Part shown: positions 1-4,842 of the stretch, in pieces
Layout: each line of letters starts with the position of its first letter
Numbering within the stretch: the first letter of the stretch is position 1
NCBI GenBank assembly: GCA_937858775.1
Contig: CALLYX010000458.1
Span: 1 to 6,589 of the forward strand
Origin: an uncultured bacterium
GTDB lineage: Bacteria; Auribacterota; Tritonobacteria; UBA1439
Direction of reading: 5' to 3'
DNA: 6,589 nucleotides
Made by a program: the position numbers and the translations under genes
Notes under the pieces: model-generated
Told to the model about the DNA's origin: nothing
The model's input: the letters and a program-made list of their open reading frames with translations, nothing else
Databases searched by the model: none

Positions 1-495
1 ATCCGGCCGGGCGCGGCCGTGAACGTGGTTGCCTTCTCGCGCGGCGCCGCCCCCATGCGCGAGGGGTGGGGAACGACGACCGACGCTGCACGCCTGCAAG
101 CTGCCATGAGAGGCACGGCGCCAGACCTGTCGCGACTTGTCGAAGCCGGAAAACCCTGGACATGCTGGCCGATCCACGTGGTTGAGCAAGGTTCGCGCTG
201 GGTAGCCGGATCGGGGCTTGCCCTGATCGGCGACGCCGCCCACGCCATGCACCCGCTGGCCGGGCAGGGCCTGAACGTCGGCCTGGGCGATGCCGCCGAG
301 TTGGCGCAGGTGCTGGCCGCGCGAGAGCCGTGGCGCTCGCCGGGCGATTTGAAGCTGCTGCGCCGCTACGAGCGCGCCCGCCAGGGCGACTGGCTGCGCA
401 TGAGCCTGGCCACCGACGGCCTGCAGCAACTGTTTGGCCGGCCCGAACCCGTCGCCGCGCTGCTGCGCAACTGGGGCATGGCCGCGTTCGACCAC
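1..495 (+). other. UbiH/UbiF/COQ6-type FAD monooxygenase fragment (C-terminal half)
   Basis: The key motif is the second FAD-contacting motif of aromatic hydroxylases, ALIGDAAHAMHPLAGQGLN at about residues 68-86 (counting from GTG 19), with the GD pair that binds the FAD ribityl chain. It is followed by DAAELAQVL and by RRYERAR (115-121), then ATDGLQQLF and LRNWG, all typical of ubiquinone-pathway hydroxylases, which add hydroxyls to the polyprenyl-benzenoid ring at the membrane. The N-terminal dinucleotide fold lies outside the window. Similarity stops at about FDH (157-159), where family members normally continue with a further short C-terminal helix. Codon choice here (many GCC, CTG and GGC codons) differs somewhat from the ATC/CTC/AGG-rich style just after. 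The exact subfamily (UbiH, UbiF or a related hydroxylase) is not resolved. Confidence 0.75.
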
Positions 496-960
496 GCACT
501 CGCCTGCGCGGCCGCCCTGGCGAACCTCGCCATCTTCAAAAAGGAGCGGGTGCTTGAGCGTCTCAAGCCCAAGATCGCCCTTCTCGGGAGGATGCTCGGG
601 AGGATAGCCGCCCTCCCCCGCGTCGGCGACGTGCGCCAGTGCGGATTTATGGCGGGGGTGGAGCTCGTGCGGTCGAAAAAGACGAAACGCCCGTACGCAT
701 ACGGCAGCCGCGTAGGGCATCGGGTCTGCATGCGGGCGAGGCGGTACGGGGTCATCCTCAGGCCCCTCGGAGATGTCATCGTGATCCTCCCCCCCCTTTC
801 CATCTCCGCCAGGGACCTCGCGCGCCTATGCCGCGTGGTCGAGCGGTGCATCAAGGAGGAGACGGAGGGGGGGCGCCCGTCCCGGGTGGCCCGCCGCCGT
901 GGAAAACCCCGGAGTTATCCACAGCGTAGCGCACTTATCCACAGCGTAGCGCAGACTTAA
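1..960 (+). CDS. Chimeric open frame: UbiH-family hydroxylase C-terminus joined to BioA C-terminus (5' partial)
   Basis: One reading frame is open from base 1 to the TAA at 958-960. It has no stop upstream of the GTG at 19, and the codons before it (I-R-P-G-A-A) fit the protein, so the gene continues off the left edge and GTG 19 is not a credible start. Residues are counted from GTG 19. Residues 1-159 match the C-terminal half of UbiH/UbiF/COQ6 FAD monooxygenases. Residues ~160-283 match the C-terminal domain of class III aminotransferase BioA. The last ~28 residues are encoded by repeat DNA. No known family has this architecture. Neither half is a complete enzyme: the hydroxylase lacks its N-terminal FAD-binding Rossmann part in this window, and the aminotransferase lacks the PLP lysine domain. 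I infer an assembly chimera or a deletion/recombination joint rather than a working fusion. Confidence 0.75.
   Translation: MRPGAAVNVVAFSRGAAPMREGWGTTTDAARLQAAMRGTAPDLSRLVEAGKPWTCWPIHVVEQGSRWVAGSGLALIGDAAHAMHPLAGQGLNVGLGDAAELAQVLAAREPWRSPGDLKLLRRYERARQGDWLRMSLATDGLQQLFGRPEPVAALLRNWGMAAFDHALACAAALANLAIFKKERVLERLKPKIALLGRMLGRIAALPRVGDVRQCGFMAGVELVRSKKTKRPYAYGSRVGHRVCMRARRYGVILRPLGDVIVILPPLSISARDLARLCRVVERCIKEETEGGRPSRVARRRGKPRSYPQRSALIHSVAQT
496..873 (+). other. bioA: BioA (adenosylmethionine-8-amino-7-oxononanoate aminotransferase) C-terminal fragment
   Basis: BioA transfers an amino group from S-adenosylmethionine to KAPA, giving DAPA, the step just before BioD. The fragment begins inside the conserved family phrase NPLACAAAL, seen here as LACAAALANLAIF (residues 161-173 from GTG 19). 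It continues through the C-terminal domain: VLERL, DVRQCGFMAGVEL (204-216), the small-domain strand RRYGVILRPLGDVIVILPPL (241-260) and the last helix LARLCRVVERCI (268-279). A complete BioA is about 420-450 residues, so roughly 300 residues are missing, including the PLP lysine and most of the active site. The piece is followed by bioD, as expected for a biotin cluster, so this half appears native to the locus and the upstream UbiH-like half foreign to it. The natural C-terminus is probably near EETEGG at about base 873. Confidence 0.8.
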
Positions 961-971
961 GTCTGCGCTAC
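946..971. repeat. 26-nt perfect palindrome, copy 1
   Basis: The half-site GTAGCGCAGACTT is followed directly by its exact reverse complement, with CTTAAG at the centre. The TAA in that centre is the stop codon of the upstream frame. With no loop, it can form a cruciform or serve as a dyad binding site, but it has no T-run and does not look like a classical terminator. Confidence 0.95.
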
Positions 972-1039
972 AAGGCTTCGCGGTGGGGCGGCGCGAGGCG
1001 AATCTTCGCGGTGGGGCGGCATTAGCTCAGTTATCCACA

Positions 1040-1069
1040 GCGTAGCGCAGACTTAAGTCTGCGCTACGC
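1040..1069. repeat. 30-nt perfect palindrome, copy 2
   Basis: The core at 1042-1067 is identical to the palindrome at 946-971, and here the symmetry extends two more base pairs on each side (GC...GC). It lies 96 bases after copy 1 and about 80 bases before the bioD start. Confidence 0.95.
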
Positions 1070-1134
1070 GTCCTTTCGAGGTGGGGCGGCGCGAGGCGAA
1101 TCTTCGCCGCAGGGGACGTCAGGCGGGCGAACGC

Positions 1135-1140
1135 GGGAGG
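1135..1140 (+). promoter_or_regulatory. Ribosome binding site deciding the bioD GTG start
   Basis: GGGAGG lies 8 bases before the GTG at 1149. An ATG at 1144 is closer to it but in a different frame. The GTG at 1149 places the P-loop at residues 9-17, the usual distance from the BioD N-terminus. A second in-frame GTG at 1155 is a weaker alternative. Confidence 0.65.
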
Positions 1141-1148
1141 GCGATGCC

Positions 1149-1922
1149 GTGGGAGTGGCGTATCTCATCACCGGCACGGATACGGGGGTTGGGAAGACCG
1201 TCGTCACCGCCCTGCTCGCCTCGTCCCTCCGCGGCCGCGGAGTGGACGCCGGCGTGATGAAGCCGGTGGCGAGCGGGTGCGATGAGGGTGAGTACGGGTT
1301 GTTCTCCCCCGACACGCTTTTCTTCGAAAAGGCCCTCGGGCTTCCCGATCCGCCACGGCTCGTGAATCCTGTCCGCTACCGCGCCCCGCTCGCCCCCTCG
1401 GTTGCGGCCGGGAAGGAGGGGAGGTCGCTCGACATCTCCTCTCTCGACCTGGCGTACGCCGAGTTGCGCCGCCGGCGCGAGGTGCTCCTCGTGGAGGGTG
1501 TCGGCGGCCTTCTCGTCCCGCTCCAGGGCCGGTTCACCGTCGCCGATCTCGCACTCGGGTGGGAGCTCCCGCTGATCGTCGTGGCCCGCCCTTCCCTCGG
1601 CACGATCAACCACGCCGCCCTCACCATCCTCCACGCCCGCTCCCGCGGCATCCCCGTCGAGGGCTTCCTCTTCAACGCCGCGCGCCCCGGCGGGGAGGCT
1701 CCCGGGATGCTCCAAGACAACGCCGCCGCGATCACCCTCCTCACCGGCGCGCGGTTCCTCGGCTCGATCCCCTGGGGCGGCGGGGATCCGCTCGCGCCGG
1801 ACGCGTGGGGGCGCCTCCTCGCCGCGGCCGCGCCGGCCGCCGGATCGCTCCTCAAGGCCGGGACGCGCGGGAGGGGGCCGGGGGGAGATGCGCCCTCCAT
1901 GGGGACATTCCCCATTATTTAG
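1149..1922 (+). CDS. bioD: Dethiobiotin synthase BioD
   Basis: This cytoplasmic enzyme closes the ureido ring of dethiobiotin from DAPA, CO2 and ATP, the penultimate step of biotin synthesis. Of 257 residues, the start YLITGTDTGVGKT (5-17) contains the BioD P-loop with K16 and T17. MKPVASG (37-43) holds the substrate lysine K38. SPDT (53-56) carries the expected Mg/ATP aspartate D55. LLVEGVGGLLVP (113-124) contains the conserved EG(V/A)GG with E116. ARPSLGTINHA (147-157) and the FN pair (175-176) fit the dimer and nucleotide-contact regions. The start is GTG, backed by GGGAGG at 1135-1140. BioD is usually about 220-240 residues; the extra C-terminal residues after about LLKAG (234-238) are rich in G and R and come from a dispersed repeat (1873-1899) and a hairpin (1899-1915). 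The bioA fragment upstream supports a biotin operon. Confidence 0.93.
   Translation: MGVAYLITGTDTGVGKTVVTALLASSLRGRGVDAGVMKPVASGCDEGEYGLFSPDTLFFEKALGLPDPPRLVNPVRYRAPLAPSVAAGKEGRSLDISSLDLAYAELRRRREVLLVEGVGGLLVPLQGRFTVADLALGWELPLIVVARPSLGTINHAALTILHARSRGIPVEGFLFNAARPGGEAPGMLQDNAAAITLLTGARFLGSIPWGGGDPLAPDAWGRLLAAAAPAAGSLLKAGTRGRGPGGDAPSMGTFPII
1873..1899. repeat. 27-nt dispersed repeat inside the bioD 3' end, copy A
   Basis: GGGGGCC, a G-rich hexamer, then AGATGCGCCCTCCA. The same 27-nt pattern recurs at 2757-2783 with 25 of 27 bases identical. In this copy it is translated as part of the C-terminal tail of BioD (PGGDAPS). The ends GGAG and CTCC can pair around AGATGCGC as a small hairpin. Confidence 0.8.
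1899..1922 (+). terminator. Possible intrinsic terminator overlapping the bioD stop codon
   Basis: ATGGGGA at 1899-1905 pairs exactly with TCCCCAT at 1909-1915 around the loop CAT, giving a 7-bp stem. It is followed by TATTTAG, which is T-rich but lacks a long U-run. The hairpin uses the last codons of bioD. The alternative is that it is simply another end sequence of the local repeat family, since the core GGGGA-N-TCCCC is also seen in the hairpin at 2126-2154. Confidence 0.4.
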
Positions 1923-2125
1923 CCATGGAAAGTCATAGCATATTGGTAAGACGCGGGTTCGCACTTTCAAGAAGTGGAATCCGTCATTTCTGAATAAGAG
2001 CGCTTGCGGTTACAAGAAATCGGAACAACACTGCTTTGTGGCAGCCCTCGAGAAGCAGGCCAGGTGGAACGTAATCCATTGTAATGGGGCCGATTAGAGC
2101 GCTCATTCCTTGCCCTGCGATTCTC
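1923..2125. other. Lower-GC intergenic stretch, no gene seen
   Basis: This stretch is visibly poorer in G and C than the flanking genes and contains no frame with a recognisable protein. Small features such as CCATT-GT-AATGG at about 2078-2089 are too short to interpret. The composition contrast suggests decayed or inserted DNA. With the repeats to its right it forms a remnant region between bioD and the next operon. Confidence 0.5.
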
Positions 2126-2155
2126 AAAACTGGGGATATTGTATCCCCAGTTTTT
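2126..2155. terminator. Perfect 13-bp stem-loop with A-tract and T-tract
   Basis: AAAACTGGGGATA at 2126-2138 and its exact reverse complement at 2142-2154 enclose the loop TTG, followed by one more T. The A-run before and the T-run after give the form of a bidirectional intrinsic terminator. It could end transcription leaving bioD, but lies about 200 bases past its stop. The left arm also resembles the CTCAAAACCGGATATT core of the 49-bp repeat at 2208-2256, so it may instead be two repeat ends facing each other. Confidence 0.55.
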
Positions 2156-2207
2156 CAGGTTTATCTGTGCGTTTCACCTCTTATCCGAAAACTGGGAAAA
2201 GTCCAGG

Positions 2208-2256
2208 CCCTCCATGGATTGAATCTCAAAACCGGATATTTTGACCTGGCTATTAC
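2208..2256 (+). repeat. 49-bp direct repeat, copy 1
   Basis: The core is CCCTCCA-N5-TGAATC-Y-CAAAACCGGA-Y-ATTTT. It matches 2777-2825 at 30 of 35 bases across the core and about 39 of 49 overall, ending in TATTAC versus CATTAC. It abuts the start of the transposase-like similarity at about 2262. A more diverged fragment of the same core is seen at 2119-2142 (GATTCTCAAAACTGGGGATA). Confidence 0.8.
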
Positions 2257-2261
2257 GCGAC

Positions 2262-2640
2262 TTCCTTGAGGAGTTGCCCCCCCCGTGCAACAAGAGGTTC
2301 AGTGCCGCTCCGAGAGGGGCGGCGGACATTCGCAGGCCTGTCACAGCGGGCGTCGATCTCGACCGCGTCTTCTCGGTGAAGACGGACCGCGCGCCCCGCA
2401 ACGACTTCACTACCGCCCACGGCCGGAAGCCCCGCCGGGTGCGGGAACGCGTGCGGGCGAAGATGCCCACGGTCGAGGAGCGGCTCGATGGCCCGATGAT
2501 GGCCGCCCACAAGGGCCGGGTGGCGAGGTTCAAGGAGATAGTCGCGGGACCGGGACGGATGAGGGAGCGCGGCGCACATCCGTTGAAGCCCACGCGGGCC
2601 CATCCGCCTCCTTTCGATCGTCCATGGCGCAAGCGCGTAT
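2262..2640 (+). pseudogene. Eroded transposase C-terminal half, ISNCY / integrase-core type
   Basis: The frame beginning at TTG 2241 reads FLEELPPPCNKRFSAAP (from 2262), then DIRRPV, VDLDRVFSVKTDRAPRNDFT, VEERLDGPMMAAHKGRVARF (about 2472-2531) and HPPPFDRPWRK (to about 2633). This order of segments is what I recall of the C-terminal half of transposases annotated as ISNCY or integrase catalytic region: FLEEVFLPxHNRRFA, then DLHRPVP, LDxVFxxxxERVVxNDWT, VxVEERLDG, and a proline-rich tail ending in HPWR. The catalytic N-terminal part (HTH and most of the DDE core) is absent, and residues between NDFTTAH and the VEERLDG block look shortened or scrambled. No start codon or ribosome site fits, so this is a dead fragment. 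Family naming rests on memory of the motifs and is moderate in certainty. Confidence 0.65.
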
Positions 2641-2711
2641 CGCCCAGCGCGCCGCCGGCGGCCTCGCACTGCCGGGATCGTTTGTCCGAGGACGGCCCGG
2701 CAGGACGGCCA

Positions 2712-2745
2712 CGGGAAAGAACCGAATGAATCGGCATCTTTCCCG
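2712..2745. repeat. Imperfect inverted repeat at the right side of the transposase relic
   Basis: CGGGAAAGA at 2712-2720 pairs perfectly with TCTTTCCCG at 2737-2745. Inside it, CCGA (2722-2725) pairs with TCGG (2731-2734) around an ATGAA loop. The result is a 9-bp plus 4-bp stem with a small asymmetric bulge. There is no T-run. It lies between the end of the transposase similarity and the second copies of the dispersed repeats, so it may be part of an insertion-element end. Confidence 0.6.
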
Positions 2746-2756
2746 GCCGCCCCCCA

Positions 2757-2783
2757 GGGGGCCAGGAGGAGATGCGCCCTCCA
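2757..2783. repeat. 27-nt dispersed repeat, copy B
   Basis: It matches 1873-1899 at 25 of 27 bases: GGGGGCC, AGGAGG, AGATGCGCCCTCCA. Here it runs straight into copy 2 of the 49-bp repeat, with which it shares the CCCTCCA word. The two therefore look like parts of one larger dispersed element, of which the bioD 3' end carries only the left part. Confidence 0.8.
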
Positions 2784-2825
2784 CGCACTGAATCCCAAAA
2801 CCGGACATTTTAGCTTTGCCATTAC
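2777..2825 (+). repeat. 49-bp direct repeat, copy 2
   Basis: This is the second copy of the repeat at 2208-2256, in the same orientation, with the transposase relic between the two. Its right end (CATTAC) lies 18 bases before the -35 box of the promoter at 2843-2871, so the flippase operon's promoter begins just outside the repeat. Confidence 0.8.
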
Positions 2826-2842
2826 AACAGTTGGACGGCGCC

Positions 2843-2871
2843 TTGCAAAGCCGCCCGCCCGGTGCTATCAT
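2843..2871 (+). promoter_or_regulatory. Sigma70-like promoter with extended -10 for the flippase operon
   Basis: TTGCAA at 2843-2848 (4 of 6 to TTGACA) is separated by 17 bases from TATCAT at 2866-2871 (5 of 6 to TATAAT). The -10 box is preceded by TGC, giving the extended -10 form TGnTATCAT. A transcript would start near 2878, leaving a leader of about 60 bases before the ATG at 2939. Spacing and position both fit, but the call rests on pattern alone. Confidence 0.5.
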
Positions 2872-2938
2872 CCTGCTTTTACATGCGCGATCGGGGGCGC
2901 CGCGTTCGCGGGGGGGGACGGAGGGCGTGGTGGGCGGT

Positions 2939-3943
2939 ATGAAGAAACGAACCGTGGCGGTCGCGGGGGTCGGCATCGCCCTCTTCTGCCTGTTCCTGGC
3001 ATTTCGCAACGTCCCGTTCGGCGACCTCTGGGCCGCACTCCGACGCGCGGAGTACGTCTGGCTCGTCCCCGCTATGGCGTTCGTCGCCTGCTCGATGATC
3101 TTCAGGGTGTTCCGCTGGCGGTGCCTGCTCTCGCCCATGAAGCGGATCGGCTTCTGGGACCTCTTCTCCGCCATCAGCATCTGCTTCATGATGAACAACA
3201 TCCTCCCCGCCCGGAGCGGGGAGTTCATCCGCGCCATACTCGTCGGAAAGAAACACGGCGTGAGCTTCAGCACCGTGCTCGCCACGGTGGTGCTGGAGAG
3301 GATCTCCGACGCCCTCTGCGTCATGGCCTTTTTCATCCTCCTCGTCTTCTCCCTAAGCGTGAGCCCCGACATCAAGCAGCTCGCCGTCGCCCTCGTGGCC
3401 GGCTACCTCGGCCTCCTCGCCCTCATGGTCGCCGCGCGCGTGTATCCGCGCGCCGTCGAGGGGGCGGCGTACCGTCTCTTCGCGTGGATCTCGCCTCGCG
3501 CCGCGCTGAAGGTGCGCGGGGCGGCGGCGTCGTTCGTAGACGGGTTGAGCGTCCTGAAGGACGGCCCCCAGGTGGCGTACGTCGTGGGGCATTCGGTCCT
3601 CATCTGGACCGGGATACTCCTCACCTACTACTGCATCAACCGCGCCTTCGGGGTGAGGGGGCTCGGCTTTCCGGGGTACGCCCTTCTCCTGTCGATGCTC
3701 TCCGTCGCCGTGATGGTCCCGAGCCCCGGTTACCTGGGCTCTTTTCACCTCGCGTACAAGAAGGCGCTCACCGTCTTCGGCCACGCCGGGAACGTCGCGC
3801 TCGCCTGCGGATGGGTCGCGTGGGGTTCCCAATACATCTTCATCAACCTCGTCGGCGTCGTCTGCCTATGGCGCGAGGGAATGAGCTTCAGCGTCCTCAG
3901 GCGGGAGAAGGAAGCGGCGGAGGGCGAACTCGGCGGCGGCTGA
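2939..3943 (+). CDS. Flippase-like integral membrane protein, lysylphosphatidylglycerol-synthase TM family (PF03706-type)
   Basis: The protein has 334 residues and about eight hydrophobic segments near 5-23, 39-58, 72-90, 125-141, 147-168, 212-233, 245-265 and 285-311, so it sits in the cytoplasmic membrane. NNILPARSGEFIRA (86-99), VLATVVLERISDAL (113-126) and the late PSPGYLGSF (261-269) are hallmarks of the family that includes AglD-like proteins and the MprF flippase domain. Members are linked to lipid or polyprenyl-sugar translocation; the substrate here is unknown. The frame is open further upstream to about 2816, but that part covers the repeat and promoter and is not protein-like. I chose ATG 2939. 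GTG 2930, 5 bases after GGAGG (2920-2924), is a real alternative that would add three residues. It is the first gene of a close-set trio. No MprF-type synthase domain and no neighbouring glycosyltransferase is present. Confidence 0.85.
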   Translation: MKKRTVAVAGVGIALFCLFLAFRNVPFGDLWAALRRAEYVWLVPAMAFVACSMIFRVFRWRCLLSPMKRIGFWDLFSAISICFMMNNILPARSGEFIRAILVGKKHGVSFSTVLATVVLERISDALCVMAFFILLVFSLSVSPDIKQLAVALVAGYLGLLALMVAARVYPRAVEGAAYRLFAWISPRAALKVRGAAASFVDGLSVLKDGPQVAYVVGHSVLIWTGILLTYYCINRAFGVRGLGFPGYALLLSMLSVAVMVPSPGYLGSFHLAYKKALTVFGHAGNVALACGWVAWGSQYIFINLVGVVCLWREGMSFSVLRREKEAAEGELGGG

Positions 3944-3958
3944 AGGGGGGGCCGCCGC
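3933..3958. other. GC-only hairpin spanning the flippase stop codon
   Basis: GCGGCGGC at 3933-3940 pairs exactly with GCCGCCGC at 3951-3958 around a 10-base loop that starts with the TGA stop. No T-run follows, so full termination is unlikely. It could stabilise the upstream message or dampen read-through into the phosphorylase gene. In DNA this rich in G and C it may also be chance. Confidence 0.3.
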
Positions 3959-3989
3959 GCGGCAGAAGGAAAGGAGCGGTGTAGAGCGG

Positions 3990-4817
3990 ATGAAGGCGAT
4001 GCTTCGGAACCTCAGGCAATCGGTGGATTACATCCACGCCGTCACGGATATCCAGCCCCAGATCGCCCTGGTGCTGGGGTCGGGGCTGGGGGCGGTCGTG
4101 CGCGACATCAAGAATCCCGTGAAGATCTCCTACTACAATATCCCCCACTTCCCGATGGCCACGATCGAGGGGCACGCCGGCGAGCTGGTGCTCGGCACCC
4201 TCTGCGGCAAGCGGGTGGTCGCGATGTCCGGGCGGTTCCACTACTACGAGGGCCACTCGCTCGCGAACATCACCTATCCGGTGCGGGTCATGAAGTTCCT
4301 AGGCGCGCACATCCTCATCGTCACGAACGCGGCGGGGGCGATCAACCGCTCGTTCAAGGTGGGGGACTTCATGCTCGTCACCGACCATATCAACAACTTC
4401 AAGCAGGATCCGCTGCGCGGCGAGCACTCCGACGAGCTCGGCCCCCGTTTCGTCGACATGTCCTACCCGTACGACCCGAACCTGCTCGCCCTCGCAGAGA
4501 GGGTTGCGAAGAGGGAGAGAATCAGGTTCCAGAAGGGGGTCTACCTCGCCTCCACGGGCCCCTCCTACGAGACCCCGGCCGAGATTCGCGGCTACGCCAT
4601 CCTGGGGGCGGACGCCGCGGGGATGTCCACGATCCCCGAGGTCATCGTCGCCCGCCAGATGAGGATGAGGGTCCTCGGCATCTCCTGCATGACGAACATG
4701 GCCGCCGGCGTCCTCGACAAGCCGCTCAGCCACGCGGAGGTGATCGAGACGACCCGCCGCGTGAAGGGGGACTTCGGCCGCCTCATAAAGGCGATCGTCA
4801 AGGAGATCCGGATCTAG
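3990..4817 (+). CDS. punA: Purine nucleoside phosphorylase, trimeric (inosine/guanosine) type
   Basis: It splits purine nucleosides with phosphate into base and (deoxy)ribose 1-phosphate, a cytoplasmic purine-salvage step. The 275 residues match the usual length of the low-molecular-mass class. LVLGSGLG (27-34) carries the phosphate-binding serine S31. SGRFHYYEGHS (80-90) gives R82, H84 and Y86. TNAAG (112-116), GPSYETPAEIR (190-200) with the base-contacting E194, and AAGMSTIPEVIVARQ (209-223) with M212 follow. N236 in the MTNMA segment corresponds to human Asn243, which favours 6-oxopurines; the MTA phosphorylase branch has Asp there. H248 is the counterpart of the late active-site histidine. 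ATG 3990 lies 13 bases after AAGGAG (3971-3976), a long spacer; ATG 3999 is a possible alternative start. It follows the flippase gene by 46 bases and precedes the reductase by 25, so it is probably co-transcribed with both. Confidence 0.93.
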   Translation: MKAMLRNLRQSVDYIHAVTDIQPQIALVLGSGLGAVVRDIKNPVKISYYNIPHFPMATIEGHAGELVLGTLCGKRVVAMSGRFHYYEGHSLANITYPVRVMKFLGAHILIVTNAAGAINRSFKVGDFMLVTDHINNFKQDPLRGEHSDELGPRFVDMSYPYDPNLLALAERVAKRERIRFQKGVYLASTGPSYETPAEIRGYAILGADAAGMSTIPEVIVARQMRMRVLGISCMTNMAAGVLDKPLSHAEVIETTRRVKGDFGRLIKAIVKEIRI

Positions 4818-4842
4818 CCCCGCGGGCCCCCGGAGACGTCCC

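Larger units (their letters stand above)
911..1108. repeat. Tandem composite repeat block, period about 96-98 bp
   Basis: Three kinds of unit alternate. Unit 1, AGTTATCCACAGCGTAGCGC or near variants, occurs at about 913-932, 933-952 and 1029-1048. Unit 2 is the 26-nt perfect palindrome at 946-971 and 1042-1067. Unit 3 starts GGTGGGGCGGCGCGAGGCGA and is 28 nt long at 982-1009 and 1080-1107, with a truncated copy from about 1010 to 1020. Unit 1 and the palindrome recur at an offset of 96 bases, and unit 3 at 98, so the block looks like a duplicated composite element plus partial extra copies. It begins in the 3' end of the bioA frame, supplies that frame's stop codon, and ends 40 bases before the bioD start. 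The pattern resembles REP/BIME-type dispersed intergenic repeats. Confidence 0.9.

Noticed and set aside
911..1108. CRISPR array or replication origin
   Set aside because: Repeats are of several kinds, not regularly spaced with unique spacers. The DnaA-box-like words lack an AT-rich unwinding region and origin-type neighbours.
1119..1970. A 283-codon open frame on the minus strand over bioD
   Set aside because: It is low-complexity E/R/G-rich text fully opposite bioD, whose P-loop and active-site motifs are intact.
1930..1985. tRNA-like words (TTGGTAAGACGCGGGTTCGCA)
   Set aside because: GGTTCG resembles a T-loop, but no acceptor stem, anticodon arm or D-arm can be folded around it.
2253..2822. 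Minus-strand and alternative plus-strand frames in the gap between bioD and the flippase
   Set aside because: They are the reverse or shifted reading of the transposase relic and repeats; only the frame from 2241 shows family-like motifs.
2816..2938. N-terminal extension of the flippase gene from about 2816
   Set aside because: The region contains the repeat end and a good promoter, and its translation is not protein-like; the start at 2939 (or 2930) leads directly into the first membrane helix.
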